A stretch of DNA of 64,000 nucleotides from Turbatrix aceti (GCA_963969345.1 OZ017766.1:5208001-5272000), one strand, 5' to 3'; positions 35,258 to 47,293 are shown, numbered from the stretch's first letter. A program made the numbers and translations. The notes: generated from the letters alone by a model not told the origin.

Positions 35258-37054
35258 CTAGTTGAGAATAATGACATCCGTGTCAGAGCTGGGTCGATTG
35301 ATTGTCTGGTTGAAATACGTGCTCAGGGATGGGAGTTCTCGGCGAACGCGTTGGCGATCGGCATTGACACCCATAGGCCGTGGACGGACAGCCGGGTGAG
35401 GCTTTCTGTTGTCCAGGGTACCGGAACGAATTGATGTCAGCGGCGGGCCCCCGGCACGATGCGGCAGGTTATGGTAGTAACGGCTGAGAGCAGGGGCGAC
35501 ATCCGTCGACGGAACCGGCGAAATCGATGGAGCAGGCGAGGCCGCAGAAGACGAAGACGGATTCGCCCGATGAACAGGAGCAGTCGGTGGACGAACTGCG
35601 TTGCTGGCAGCAGCAGCGTGGCGCTTGATCGGAGGCGACTGAATGCGGTTGGCGTCGGTCGTCGTGAGAGTGATCTGGTGGGGACGGGGTCGAGAAAAGC
35701 CAAGGGACCGGCGATTGTTTCCCTGATCCCTAAAAAAACACTAAAAATACAAAAAAACCGGGGTTCCCTAAAAAACCGACTCATTGACGAGACGCTCGAT
35801 GGATTCATCCAAGCCGACAGAGATGTTCTGGTTACGATCTCGAAGCTGATCACTGAGACGTTTGACGGTCGACTCAGAATCTGCCAGTTTACGACGCAGA
35901 CTACTGACCTCGCTGTTGAGCGAATTGGAGAGAATTTTGGAATTCTTTGCAGCGTCCTTCAGCACCGATACGCGATGGCGCTGAGATCGGAGCAAGGGTT
36001 CGCAGTCTCCGAGGGCGCAAGCAGAAGCCAACTTGGTTAATTCATCGGCTTCGCCAGCGGCAGGCTCCCCGGCCATCAGGTGAGAGTACCTAAAGTACGT
36101 TTGTTGCAAAAAAAGCGAAATTTAGTTTGTTGCAAAAAAACGAAATTCACAAAACTGGGTTAACTCAAAAACAAAAAAATAGGTTACGAATTTTTCATCG
36201 TAAACGTAACGTTAAGGGACAAAAAAATGTTATGAACAAAACTCAGAAAACCAAAAGTAACAAAAAAATTTTAAAAAATGTTACTTTTCATTATCCGTTT
36301 TTTGAGAGTAACAATTTTTGCTCATTTTTTGGTTACTTTTCACGATGATTCGCGTTTGTGAACAAATTCGGGGCAATAAACTCTCAATACAAAAATTTAG
36401 GTTACGATCGTTCTGGGACACAGTTCACGATTTTCGAGTTTAAAAAACCCACAATTCACTGATCCGGAGCTTGGTTGTGACATCGTTGAGCTGGTCACGG
36501 AGACGGTTCATGTCAGTGACGCTGTTGCGGAGTACGCGGATCTCCGCCAAGGCGTTTTGCAGACGAGTTTGCATCCCGCGAAACTGTTGATTCTCGTTTT
36601 TCTGACGATCGTTGATGAACTTGAGACTTGCGATCTCGGCACTTTTGGCTGCAAGCTCGGCAACACGCCTATCATTGGCGTGTCGCACCTCGGCCAGGGC
36701 GGTCTGGAGCTTCTCATTCTGGGCCATGAGGTAGGCATCGTTTTCGTTGGTGGTGGACGTGTTAGCAGTCCCCGGAAATTGGGAGATAAATGAGTCCCCC
36801 GGCATCTGCAGATAGAGGCGAACGATATCACGGTTGAAGCATGATTTGCGACAGAGTGGGCACGAGTGCGATGTCTGAAAAAGTGGGCAATGCTTACAAA
36901 AGTAGCCGTAATGGTGAATTTTTAAACTTACGGCAACCCATGTTTTGATGCACGTTTCGTGAAACGTGTGCCCGCATGTGCTGACGCAGAATGCATCGTC
37001 GATCCGAAGCGTCGACAGACATACAGGACATCCGGCTCCGATCGCTGAAGACAT
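35258..37054 (-). CDS. TRAIP: RING-finger, coiled-coil protein, TRAIP-like E3 ubiquitin ligase
   Basis: Exons 36932-37054, 36453-36874, about 35781-36089 and 35258-35729 give about 441 residues (human TRAIP about 470). The RING lies at the extreme N-terminus: CPVC at 9-12, then CVSTCGHTFHETC and CPLC, matching C3HC4 spacing. Exons 2-3 encode Leu/Glu/Lys heptad coiled coil with repeated LRDQL-type blocks. The tail is Pro/Ser/Ala-rich and ends with LPSLSTYFNQTI, roughly where TRAIP has its PCNA-binding motif. TRAIP (C. elegans TRUL-1) ubiquitylates the replicative helicase during mitosis and acts in the nucleus. The RING-at-start plus coiled-coil plan supports the call, but other RING/coiled-coil ligases are possible. 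The exon 3 donor is uncertain: GTCGGT at 35780 keeps the long tail frame, whereas GTTTTT four bases later gives a shorter Cys-rich tail. Confidence 0.6.
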
Positions 37055-37982
37055 CGTCGTTGGAAATCGACTTGCACGATAAATGTAACCCAAAGCAAAG
37101 CGAGACTGACCTAAACGCGCGCCTTTTTGTGGGCGCAATGATGCAGGGAACATTTTGCGTGCACACTGTTCTCCGATTTGTTTTTGTTTTGTTGTTTTTT
37201 TCCCTTTTTTCAGATTGTGCACTTTTTTGAGAAAGGTATTTTTTATGCTTCGTTTTACGGTACTGCTGAACGTTTTCTGATCTGGTTTTTGAACATTTAC
37301 GTATCTGAAAGGCATTCATCAAATGCACTCAAATCGTGTCAAGAAACTGTCATTTTGCAAAAAAAATTGTTTTCTCTTTTTTTTTGGCTTCGTAGGTTTC
37401 CGGTCAACCAAGGCCAGCTCGGCGCATGCATATAAAACTTTCATCTCGCATAAACTTTCATCTGAATTATGCGAAACACGTATATATGTAACATGTGTGT
37501 CCATGTCCATATCTAATTCGTCTTACGAGAATAACAAATTCGTTTACACATAATTGCTATATATCTGCATTCGTCTTGCCATTTGCGCCCGTCCACATCT
37601 CATTGAGTGCCAGAAGCAAAAACTGTCAACACGGAGGCGACCGCAACAGCCAGGGAAGACGTTTTGCGCAAAATTTAGTAATTTTGAACGCGTACGCATC
37701 CTGTCGTTTGTTGTCCTCTTGGCGCGAAATATTTGTTCGTTTTTCTATTCGCGTTCGTTGCTTTTCTGCTTCGTTCCTCCGTTCATCGACGCTCCTATCT
37801 CTTGTTTGCTTCCTTTTCTCCGCATCTTCTTCTTCCTCTTTGTTTCGCGTTTGTACACTTCTTTCATTATCCCTTTTCGTTATTTCAACAGAAGCATAAA
37901 TTGTAGTATCGTTTTGCCGTTTATTATTGATTGCAACTTTTTTTTTACCAACAACTTGATTTTTGACAGTTTAGGCATCCAG
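37055..37982. promoter_or_regulatory. Divergent promoter region (TRAIP-like / CCAR1)
   Basis: 928 bp between divergent start codons. No exon was found. T-rich and CTT-rich tracts near 37740-37880 and a CAG-like site before 37983 suit a 5'UTR with splice or trans-splice acceptor for CCAR1. Confidence 0.5.
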
Positions 37983-40900
37983 ATGTCGTTTGGTCAGAAA
38001 AATGCATGGCCACGAGGTTAGTTTCAACCTTTTTTGCTTTTCCATTTGTACGCGTTGTTGTTTTTATAGCCGGACCCGGAGGACAGATCAATCCAATCTT
38101 CCAAGGTCTCACCGGACAACAGTTTGGCATGCTTAACGTTCCAAACATTCAATCCATGGTCAATCAGGTGGCATTTGGCAATATGATTGCCCAGCAGGGT
38201 CGTCCACCTCTCCTCCAGCAACCGCCACCCGTACACGCTCCACAACAGCGTGCGCCTTCGCCGCAGAATAAAAAACGGTCCTTTACGGGCGTTATTACAA
38301 AGGTACTCGATACCTACGGATTCATCGACGACGAAGTCTTCTTCCAGACCGCGTGAGTTTCTTTTTTTTCGAGTTTTTGAGGGTTAAATTTCTTTATTTT
38401 GTTTATTTTTCGTGTTTTGGGATTATCGATTGGTATTTGACAATTTCAGACCGTGAATTACGATATTTCTTGCTAAATGGCTTAAAATGACGATTGTTTT
38501 TCGCTAAAATGCTTGAAAATTACGGNNNNNNNNNNNNNNNNNNNNNNNNNNNNNNNNNNNNNNNNNNNNNNNNNNNNNNNNNNNNNNNNNNNNNNNNNNN
38601 NNNNNNNNNNNNNNNNNNNNNNNNNNNNNNNNNNNNNNNNNNNNNNNNNNNNNNNNNNNNNNNNNNNNNNNNNNNNNNNNNNNNNNNNNNNNNNNNNNNN
38701 NNNNNNNNNNNNNNNNNNNNNNNNNTTTTTTGCTAAAATTGTAGAAAATTACGGTTTTTTTTGTTGTAATGCATTTTTTTTTTGTTGAAACGTCTTAAAA
38801 TTGCGTTTTTTGACATTGAAATCTCAGAATAACGATACTTTTACCAAAATGCCACAAAAGTTACGATATTTTGTTGGAATACCTAAAAATTACAATTTTT
38901 CACCGATTTTTTTTAAATTTTGCCCTTTTAAGCATGGTCACCGGCGGAGTTCCCGTCATTGGTGCTCGCTGCGTCGTCGAAGCTATCTTCAAGTCCACGA
39001 TGCCGTTTCAATGGAGCGCAACGTCGGTGCACATCATCCCCGATCCCCAGGGCCAGATGCGTCCCCGACTGCCGCCGGTAAATCGCTGGGAACCTTCGTC
39101 CAACAACGGCGCGGCGACGGATCTTCGTCCCCGGGAAGACGCTCGCTATGGAGGTCACATTCGTGAAGATAGGGGATCTTACAATTCTCATTCTCGTCGC
39201 GCTTCACCGCCTCGTCGGGATACGAGTCATCGATCGTCTATCCGACGCTCTCCTCCTCCCCGATCTCGGCCATCGCCGGGGAAGAGTCCGATTCGGCGTG
39301 TTGAGAAGCGGGAACGGTCTCCTCGGCCTCCGAGTGACGTTGGACGTCGGGACAGCCCACCTCGGCGTCGGGCACGTGTTATGCCGCGATATGCGTGCTA
39401 CCAGATTCGGCCGGTTACACAAAAGTGAGTTTTTGGGATTTTGGGAGGTTTTTTCGTTTTTTTTTTAATTTAAAATATGAGTTTTTGGGGATTTGAGTGT
39501 TTTTTTTGGGGGGTTTTAGGTTATTTTTTTGAGTCTTATTGTGTTTTCGTTCTTTTAAATTATTTTTTTGTTCCTTGTTATGTTTTTTGATGTTTTGGGT
39601 TCTTTTTTTTGGGTTTAGGGTTTTTTTTTTATTTTAGGGCATTTTTTAGTTTTTTGTCTTTTGAGTATTTTTACTTTGTTTTTTTCCTTTTTTTAAGTCT
39701 TGGAAGGTTTTTGGGAGTTTTATGGTGTTTTTTTGGGGTTGTTGGGTTTTTTTTTGTATTTTCTGGGGTTTACCCATTTTTTTCTTTTCAGGACCCTGCA
39801 TAGCGTTGAACTCCGTCAACGGTACAACCGCCTCTACATTCCGTCGGATTTTGTTTCGGTCGAGATGAACTGGATCGATTCCTTTGCTCTGGGCCACAAC
39901 TTCAACATCGGCGTGGATCCTGTGGTTTTCCATTCTGTCCACAAGGATGTCGACATCATCGATGGCTCCCCGCTGACCGAGCAGCCTCCTCCGGCGGACG
40001 AGGATCACCGCTTCAGCGTTCGCGTTCTTTTGCTTTCTCACAACGGAATCGTCGATCTTCGTCGCAAAGTATTCGGCCTACTTCCCGATGGATCCGTCGA
40101 CGAATCGAGTGGCGGCACGGCTTTTTCCAAAGTTATTTCCTTCCTTGCTGGTGAGTTTTTATCTTTTTGGGAGACATTTTTGGACCAAAAATGGGTTTTC
40201 CAGGTGTTCGTGGTCGAAGTGAGTACATGACCATCGGTGGGGCCTACTCCCCATCCCTGGACGGTCCCGATCCTCTCAAACTCGCGACCCAGATTCGCAC
40301 AGCCGTTCGAACAACCCGCGACTTGATCGGACTTGATCTGAGTCAGTGCTCCACCTGGTACGTTTCTTTTGTTTTTTTTTGGCTATTTTGAACGCAAAAG
40401 TAGGTTTTTTTTACCCAAAGTGTAGTTTCCCATTTTTTTTCCAATCACAGTAAGCTTAGCCGTTAGTTTTGATCGACTTACACCAACCAACACGATAAGG
40501 ACAAGATTAGAAGAGAGTTATTTTTTTTCTTCCGTTTTTTGTTCTTGCATTTCTTAACTCAGGTACAAAATCGCACATGTCGAGTACTATCGAGCTGAAC
40601 GTGATCGAATCGACAACGTACTCCTTCTTCTACCCGACACATCGACGATCACAAATCTCACACCGACGCCTGAAACGTATGCTGCCACGCTTGCGACGTT
40701 GAATGAGCAGCTAGCGTCGAAGCTTGCCGCTATCGATGCTGAAGAGTTTGTCTCAACGATAGAAAAGCGTCATAAGGAGGAGAAGAAAGCCGCGCTTCTC
40801 GAACAACAAAAGCAGGCGACCGAAGCTGCCGCCGCCGCCGCCGCTGCCGCAGCAGCTGCCGCCGTCGTAGACGGATCCGGCGACGACAAAACAACGACGA

Positions 40901-43816
40901 CCGATTCGGGTGTTGCAGCGGAGCAGAATCAGCAGCCACCGACGTCCGATGAGACGACAACGACGACGACTCCCGTCGCTGCAGCGCCTGCTACTGATAA
41001 TGAGGTTAAGACGTTGTTTTGTGTCCCTTCTGCATACTTTCTTCCGCACGCGCGCGCCACCGTCGTCTTCTGTGTAACAACAATTTTTTTGGGACGGGGA
41101 AAGAGTTGAGAAAGGGCGAAAAATGGGTGTGCTTTTTTTTCCCTCTGTTGCGGTGGTTGTTTTTTTTCTATATTTTTCAGCAGGATTTTTCAAAGCATGG
41201 TTTCATGCTTTGGATTTTATAATTTTTTTTTACATTTGAAAATGCTTTTTTTTATTCTGCTTATTTGTGTCTTGCACACGTGCTTTTTTTAACTTTTTTT
41301 AGGAAGTTTAAAAATATGATTTTTGATTTATCGAGTTAGGACAATTTTTTTTCTGGTCTTAAGAAGAAAGATTTTTTGGGTTTATTATTATTATTTTTGT
41401 TTGATTGAATTTGATTTTTTTTAAAGGGAAAAATTGTGTTTTAACAAAGTTTCTTTTTTTAGAATGGAACTACGACTGCTCCTACTGAAGCCGCTCCAGC
41501 TGAAGCGATGGAGGTGGAAACGTCCAATGGACTCAAGCTTGATGCTGACTCTGATTTGTCCAATCTTCGTGTGAGTTTTTGTTTGTTGGATTTTTTTTTA
41601 ATGTTGTTCGATCAATTTTTGATCCAAAAGGTTTACAGGTTGCGGATCTCCGTGAACACCTGAGTGCCCGTGGTCTCGACACGAAAGGCGTTAAGAACGT
41701 ACTCCTGCAACGCCTTCAGCAGGCCCTCATCGACGAACAAAAGCCAAAGTCCGAAACGCCTGAAGAAGTTCAGCCGAAGGCTGAGAACGAAGAGGAAAAG
41801 GCACCCGAGGCAGCCGCCGCCGCCGTCGAGCAGCAGCAGCAGCCTAAAATCGAGCTGGATGAAGACGACGTCATCAAGATGGAGGTCGATGAGACCATCA
41901 CTGCTGCTCCCGACGTGACCATCGATGAACTCGTCGAGAAGGAAGACGACGACTTTAGCGCTACCGAACTCGAGGAAATTCGTCGTGAACGTGAAAGATT
42001 CGTAAGTTTTTTTGAAAGACGCGTTTTTGAAGATGAAAGAGGGTTTTTTGCAGGAAAGCTCGCAGAAAGAACGCAAAGCATCGCTGAATCGTCACTACAT
42101 TTTCCCGGAAACTCCGTGCATCCTCGTTTTCCCGAATAAGTACGCCAAGGCCGGTCGTTTTGACTGCAGGGTCGTCAGCCTGCAATCTCTCCTCGAATAC
42201 CGCATCGAAGACAGCAAAGAAGCGTCGTTCGAGGTTTTCCTCTTCGCCGAGGCGATTCGTGAGATGTTCGATCGTCAGCACGCTTTCTCGGTCTATCACG
42301 CCCTTCAAGTTTACAAGGAACACGAAATCGAGGCAACAACTCGCAAAGAAGCCCTCACGGCTGCTATCACTGCTGCTGCCGAGGCCGCCGCTGCTGCTGC
42401 TGCGGCGGCGGCTGTGGCTGCTGCTGCAGAAGGCGAAGGTGCTGCTACGCCGGCCGAAACAGGTGACACGACTGCCCCCAAGCCGGAAGTCAAGGCGGTC
42501 GAAGAAACCCCCGCCAAACCAGTTGAAAAGGAAAAAGAAAAGGAAATCGACGAACGCGAACTTCTCTCAACTTTCAAGGTTTCGGTTGGCAACCCCGAAC
42601 TTTTTACGTCGTTTGCCTACTTTGACACGAATGTCGCTGGGTACCTCATGGAGCGTGACCTCGAAGAGGTGCTCCAGGCCATGGGACTCCGGGTCTCTCG
42701 AGGCGATATCTACCGCGTGCTAAAGCGTTTCGCTGTTCGGGAGCGTGTCAACTACAGGCCGTACGTCGATCGATACGTCGGCAGCGACGGAGAGGTCAAG
42801 TATGTCGCGACGCCGAGGGAAGATGCGCCTTCTCTCGCTGATATTCTCAAAGGTTGGTGGATTACTTTTTTGGTTAAAATTTGGCGGGGATTCAAAAAAT
42901 GGCCTAAAAAATAGAAATGAGGTCAAAAGAGACATTTTTTTGCATAGATTGTATTTTTTATAAACTTTTTACGCAAAAAAAAAGTTGTTAGACAACGAAA
43001 AAAAATTTATAATGCCCATTTTTGCCCTAAAATAATATTTCTTTTTTTTGTTCCAGTGCATGCCAAAGATGCCAGTTCAACGGAATCGACGGCCACTACT
43101 GGGGCATCTGACGAAACGCCCACCGTTACGGACGATACCATCGTTATCTACAACGGAGCGGCCCTGAACATCAAGCACTCCCTTGATCAGTACAAGGAAA
43201 TCAAGGAGAGCTACAATCGTCTGGCTTCTCAGGTACAGGAGCAGGAACACGTAATCAGTAAGTTTAAAAAAAATTAATTGTGACTTTATAAAATCGTGTT
43301 TTTTTTAGAAAATTACAAAGAGCAGGTCGACACCCTCGAAAAGAAGAAGAAACGACTCGATTCCGACGTTGCGCACTACAAAAAGAAGGCTTATGACGCT
43401 GAAAAGTGCCTAAAAGTGGGTTTTTTGTGGAAATAGAGATTTTTATTGGTTTCATGTTTTTTTAGACGAACGAAGACGACGTCGTTCTCCTCAAAGCGGC
43501 GCTACAAGACTGCAAGCGTCTGAGTCAGCGCATCAACTCGACCGTCGAACGCGTCATGCCGGTCAAAGAGCGAACAAAGGAACCGGAATCAGCGCCGAAG
43601 AGCAAGGAAGGCTCTGTCGTAGCCCGTGAATCGTCTGCTGTACCCCAGAAGACGACGGCAACGACAACCGCGGTAGTAACCGAAGAGTCGACGCCCTCAA
43701 ACGCTGGGGATGCGGACCAGGAGCAGGCTGCCAAGAAGGAGGGAGAATCCACCGAAAAGGCAGTCAATGGCGGCGAGACAGCTGCGCAGAGCGAAGCAAC
43801 GACCACCAAGGCTTGA
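37983..43816 (+). CDS. CCAR1: CCAR1/CCAR2 (LST-3) orthologue, full copy
   Basis: Nuclear coactivator and splicing/apoptosis regulator (CCAR1 in human, LST-3 in C. elegans). The 12 exons are 37983-38016, 38070-38352, 38933-39424, 39792-40150, 40204-40357, 40563-41004, 41463-41570, 41639-42001, 42054-42852, 43057-43257, 43309-43415 and 43466-43816. All phases match, giving about 1230 residues. Domains in order: S1-like/cold-shock (SFTGVITKVLDTYGFIDDEV, about 90-145); Arg/Ser/Pro-rich linker; DBC1-type domain (SDFVSVEMNWIDSF through the GTAFSKVISFLAGVRG region); poly-Ala/Thr-rich linker; SAP DNA/RNA-binding motif (VADLREHLSARGLDTKGVKN, about 625-655); acidic stretch; EF-hand-like region (FAYFDTNVAGYLMERDLEEV); C-terminal coiled coil. 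One intron holds the assembly gap. The 3' two thirds recur at 51871-56501. Confidence 0.93.
38455..38910. repeat. Degenerate intronic minisatellite around an assembly gap
   Basis: Units of about 30 bp of the form TGCTAAAATGCTTGAAAATTACG followed by a T-run are seen on both sides of the N-run, within CCAR1 intron 2. The tandem array is probably why the assembly broke here. Confidence 0.7.
38526..38725. other. Assembly gap (200 N)
   Basis: Exactly 200 N, probably a nominal gap size. It sits inside the intron between CCAR1 exons 2 and 3, so no coding sequence needs to be missing: the exon 2 to exon 3 phase matches and the S1-like domain is continuous. Confidence 0.97.
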
Positions 43817-44219
43817 GTCAGTCTTCTTCTTTTATTACTCGTCCTACTGCTACACGAAGAAAGATAGTTGCGTATTACAATGCATCTCAGTCTATACCAA
43901 CAATTGTTACCCAATCTTCACCGATTTTTTTTGTTGTGGTTGTTTTTTTTTGGACAATTACTTTTTTTTATGTAACTTAACTTATCCCCCTCATTTCTTT
44001 TATTTGTCTCGCGTAGCTTTCCTCGTAATACAGTTGTTGATGCTAGTGAGAGGAATTGGACATTTTTACTCTAAAAATATTTGAAACAAAAAAAATTTGA
44101 GAAAAATATTTTTTCATGAAAAAACATTTTTACAATTTCGGCGACGGAAAATTTGATCAAAGAATCAAATTTTTTATTTAAACTCAAAAAAACGCGCGAA
44201 AACTTAGGCGACGACGAAG
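43817..44219. other. 3' intergenic region between convergent CCAR1 and the unrecognised gene
   Basis: No coding signal. A/T-rich, duplicated nearly unchanged at 56502-56904. Confidence 0.6.
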
Positions 44220-45127
44220 TCAAGCAGCAGATTCGCCTGTCTTGGGAGGGTCGGGCTTGACGACGAAGGATTCGAGGGGCGGGAGAGGAGGTAGCAGGAC
44301 GAGCTGCTTCCTCTGCTCGAAAAACGACAGAAGCATGCGGAATCGCTCCGGTTCGGTCGTCTTCGGACGAGTATGCAGCAGCTGAGCGAAGTCAAACAGC
44401 GAGACGTTCCTGTAAAAAAACAAGCACCATCCAATAAAAAAAAGATTTTTTTTTATAAAAAAATTTAATTTTCGAAAAAGCAAAAAAGTCACATTTTTTA
44501 TTAAAAAAAATTGAAATAGCAAAAAATTCTAATATTTTATTACGAAAATTTTTTTAAACGAAAGCGGAAAGCAACTCACAGTTGACCACTATCTCCCGCA
44601 CTTCGGAAAAAATCGTTGAATTGCTTGAACTTGTCCGCAAAGTCGCCGATCTCGGGGACGGTCAGGAACCAAAGATCGATGCCGTGAAAACGGATCTTCT
44701 TAGCGGCTTCGTTGAGAGCGGTTCGGATGTTGACAGCGATTTGGTTGACGTCCTCGGCGGCTCTGAAGGTCAGGGCATCGTAGCCGAACGAGAGAACATG
44801 CGTCGCATCCCGCGAGTTGTACTTGAGGACGTTGGACGCGTAGTCACGGATTTCGGCCCTGAAATAAAATTTTATAAAAAAAATAGGCACAATATCCCAA
44901 ACCAACTTGGACACGACGTCGACGCTATGAACGTTGCTGTCGTTGGGGTAGACCATGACGCCGACGACCTCCCGGTTACGTTCCTTGAACGTGCGGAAGA
45001 GCGAATCAGCGACGATGACAAACTTCTTGCTGTATTCCATCTGGTAGAGCGCAGCATGGCTCGCAGCAGCTGCGTCGCCTCCGGCGGGCGCTGAAATGGG
45101 ATTGTCGACTTTGCTCTGGGATGCCAT
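44220..45127 (-). CDS. Unrecognised 229-residue protein (copy 1)
   Basis: Exons 44907-45127, 44580-44858 and 44220-44409 are phase-consistent. I do not recognise the family. The protein has no signal peptide or membrane helix. After an Ala-rich N-terminus it looks like a compact alpha/beta fold, with strands such as KKFVIVAD, VVGVMVYPND and GIDLWFLTVPEI, amphipathic helices between them (DVNQIAVNIRTALNEAAKKI), and a Phe-rich segment FADKFKQFNDFF. A C-terminal helix (FRMLLSFFEQRKQL) follows, then a Pro-rich tail ending GESAA. The start at 45127 (MASQSK) was chosen because the upstream extension of the frame to 45220 looks like 5'UTR. It is convergent with CCAR1. It is kept intact in both copies of the duplication (56905-59087), and the exons differ only by scattered substitutions such as the final Ala-to-Asp. 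Confidence 0.75.
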
Positions 45128-45524
45128 CGCAGGAAACAGACAAAGACCGGTGAAATAGGAGTCCGCGAGAAGACGAGAAAGCAATGACTGGCAATAGTAG
45201 AGCAGGGCATTTAAAATCACATCAAGTTATGCAAAAAGTTGATTTTGCATGGGAAAAAATCATTTTAAATGAAGAAAAACACACCAAAAACATGATTTTA
45301 ACTTCCAAAACGTTGCCTAAAACTTTCCTTGTAAGCAGATATTAATCCCACCCCCCCCACCTATTCCCCGGAGATAGCTGCCAGACTCCCGTCCTCGACA
45401 TTGAACAAAATTTGGCAGCGAACGAATAAAATAGCCCCAAAATTGCCGTATAAATAAATGGACAGTCTATTTTACACAAATCATTCCGATTTTTTCATTA
45501 GGGTATTATTTTTAAAAAACTCAC

Positions 45525-45700
45525 TTAATTTATCGCCGCTTTCGATAGTAGTCGAAGTTTCGTCATCGTCCTGCGAAAGATCCCTGGCGTCTGGAATACG
45601 TGGGAATTTCTTCTTGTATATAACACTGGCAGGAACAGCGGACCACAATCTTTTTCTCCCCATAGACAGAACTGAACTGCAACGGTTCACTGATCTGAAG
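45525..45700 (-). CDS. Candidate exon, unknown protein (copy 1)
   Basis: A 176-nt minus-strand stretch between a strong acceptor (TTTTTTTCAG, ending 45701) and a strong donor (GTGAGT from 45524). From an internal ATG at 45663 it reads MGRKRLWSAVPASVIYKKKF, then an acidic Ser/Thr-rich stretch (DLSQDDDETSTTIESGDKL). A possible 5'UTR donor (AAAG|GTAACA) lies near 45850 and a possible next acceptor (GTTTTAG) near 45316. It is present almost unchanged in the second copy (59487-59662). Not recognised; it could be a small separate gene or a noncoding exon. Confidence 0.3.
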
Positions 45701-45934
45701 CTGAAAAAAAGCAATATATATATACATATAAAAATAGGAGAAAAAACTAACGCCGTGAAAAAACGGAAAAATAACGCGATCGATAGTTAAAGAGGAGGAA
45801 ACAGTGAAAACATATATCAAAACGATATAGGCACTGAGCAAAATTGTTACCTTTATGCCAATTATGGATATAAAACATGCAGATGGAAACGAGAAAAAAA
45901 AACGCTAACGGAATTCGAAAAAGAAAACTTTATG

Positions 45935-46145
45935 TTTGCATACATTTGTACGGTTTGCATGCGGTTTGCAATAGTATCCGTGCAAACGCGTTAACCGCAC
46001 GGATACACAGCAAAAGCGCGCGGATAAAATGCGGCCCGACACAACAAAAACAACAACAGAAAACATCCGTGCATTTTTGCAGAGTATCCGCGCGCGATTT
46101 TCGTATCCGTGCATTTTTGCAGAGTATCCGTGCATTTGGGCCGGC
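45935..46145. repeat. Cluster of ATCCGTGC(A) motifs at the duplication edge
   Basis: The motif GTATCCGTGCA or its complement GCACGGATAC occurs about seven times in roughly 210 bp, including two tandem copies of TATCCGTGCATTTTTGCAGA. A shorter version is in copy 2 (59920-60083). It resembles the short-repeat arrays of the two composite elements. Confidence 0.65.
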
Positions 46146-46410
46146 CTGTGGGGGGATACACAGATACATACGCATATACTAAATTTTTCTTGCGTTCATA
46201 AGTGTACAAAATCATCAACCTTCAAATCTTACAAATCTTGGCAAAAAAAATCATGTTTGAAATGGTTCCCACAAAGAATGAGACATTATGCCAAGGCGTT
46301 ATTTTTTGTTTGTTGAGAAAATTTTTCAGTTGCGTGCTTTTCTAGCATTTATTTTCTTCATTCATTACTGATTTTTAGTTTGATCTGCTTTTCTCTTCCT
46401 CAACGTCAAA

Positions 46411-47084
46411 ATGTCGGATCAGCACAACAAGGTAAACGCTTTACTTTTACAATTTCTTCATTAATTTAATTCGTTTTTAGTCCTCTTCGTCGGATGAATG
46501 GCAAAAATTGGACATGCCGTACGATGAATTCGATGTATTGGTGAACGATATCGACGAGCTTGAACTTGAGACGGTAATTATTCTGCTTTAATATTAATTC
46601 TTATTCTGCTTGATTTTAGATTGGCCGAACTTATGAAATCGCGAATTTGAGTGCCGGCGTTTTCACTTTTCCGGCTTTTCCGGTCAATGGCCATATCCTG
46701 GTTCGAAACTCGCGTTTTATGATTCCGTTGGTCTGCCAATGGGCCGGAAAGCCGAACAAGCCGAGCGTCAATGTCTGGTTCCTCGTTGATACTGGCTCGC
46801 CGTTCACTTGTCTCACTATGAAGTCGATGAAGGCAATCCTGGGCGCTAACAAGGAAATTTACGAGAATGACTTCTTTGAAATTGCAATTCAGGTTTGTTT
46901 GTATTTTAGTTAAAATTTGATGAAAAATTCAAATGTTTAGGACCAGTGCAGCAACATCCAATGTCAAGTCTCAAAGGCTCATTTTAAGGAAGTCAACATT
47001 TTGGGAGCAGATGCGTTGTGGTTATTAAAGCTGTGGTTGCATGGCGATTGGGAAAAGCGCGAATTCCAACTCTACAAGCAGTAA
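46411..47084 (+). CDS. Small retropepsin-like aspartic protease homologue
   Basis: Exons 46411-46431, 46481-46573, 46620-46892 and 46941-47084 are all phase 0 and give 176 residues. After an acidic N-terminus (residues 1-38), one retropepsin-like domain is seen: beta strands, then VWFLVDTGSPFTCLT with the catalytic triad Asp95-Thr-Gly-Ser98, and near the C-terminus VNILGADALWLL, matching the hydrophobic-hydrophobic-Gly signature that follows the flap in retropepsins (I/LLG.D.L). Pepsin-type enzymes have two lobes and about 330 residues; a single lobe this small implies a homodimer, as in retroviral proteases. No signal peptide, gag or reverse transcriptase is attached, and the four introns-and-exons layout argues for a host gene rather than a retroelement remnant. 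AATAAA at 47123-47128. The substrate is unknown and activity is inferred only. Confidence 0.7.
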
Positions 47085-47293
47085 ATTTTGTCTCTTGTAC
47101 ATTGTAAGTCCGGATTTGGTTCAATAAATTATGTTCTCTACTTGTTGGATTTGTTATTTGGCGGGGGATTTTATATTCTTGCTATTGTGTTTTGAAGATT
47201 TTATGAATAATGTATAATTAAGAGTAAAAAAATTTACAAAAATTCGTTCAACTTTATTATTTTTGGTCAATTTTCTTTCTTTATAAATGGTCT

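Larger units (their letters stand above)
39185..46150 (+). repeat. Segmental duplication, copy 1
   Basis: About 7.0 kb, from inside CCAR1 exon 3 (TTCTCATTC.CGTCG) through the unrecognised minus-strand gene to the ATCCGTGC repeat cluster (ends GGCCTGTG). It recurs in the same orientation at 51871-60083, with an offset of 12686 bp at the left end. Exons are nearly identical; introns differ by small indels. Confidence 0.93.
45128..46410. other. Intergenic region, mostly duplicated
   Basis: Holds the candidate exon 45525-45700 and the ATCCGTGC motif cluster. The rest, including a C-run near 45350, shows no gene. 46151-46410 is unique and probably contains the promoter of the retropepsin-like gene. 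Confidence 0.5.
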
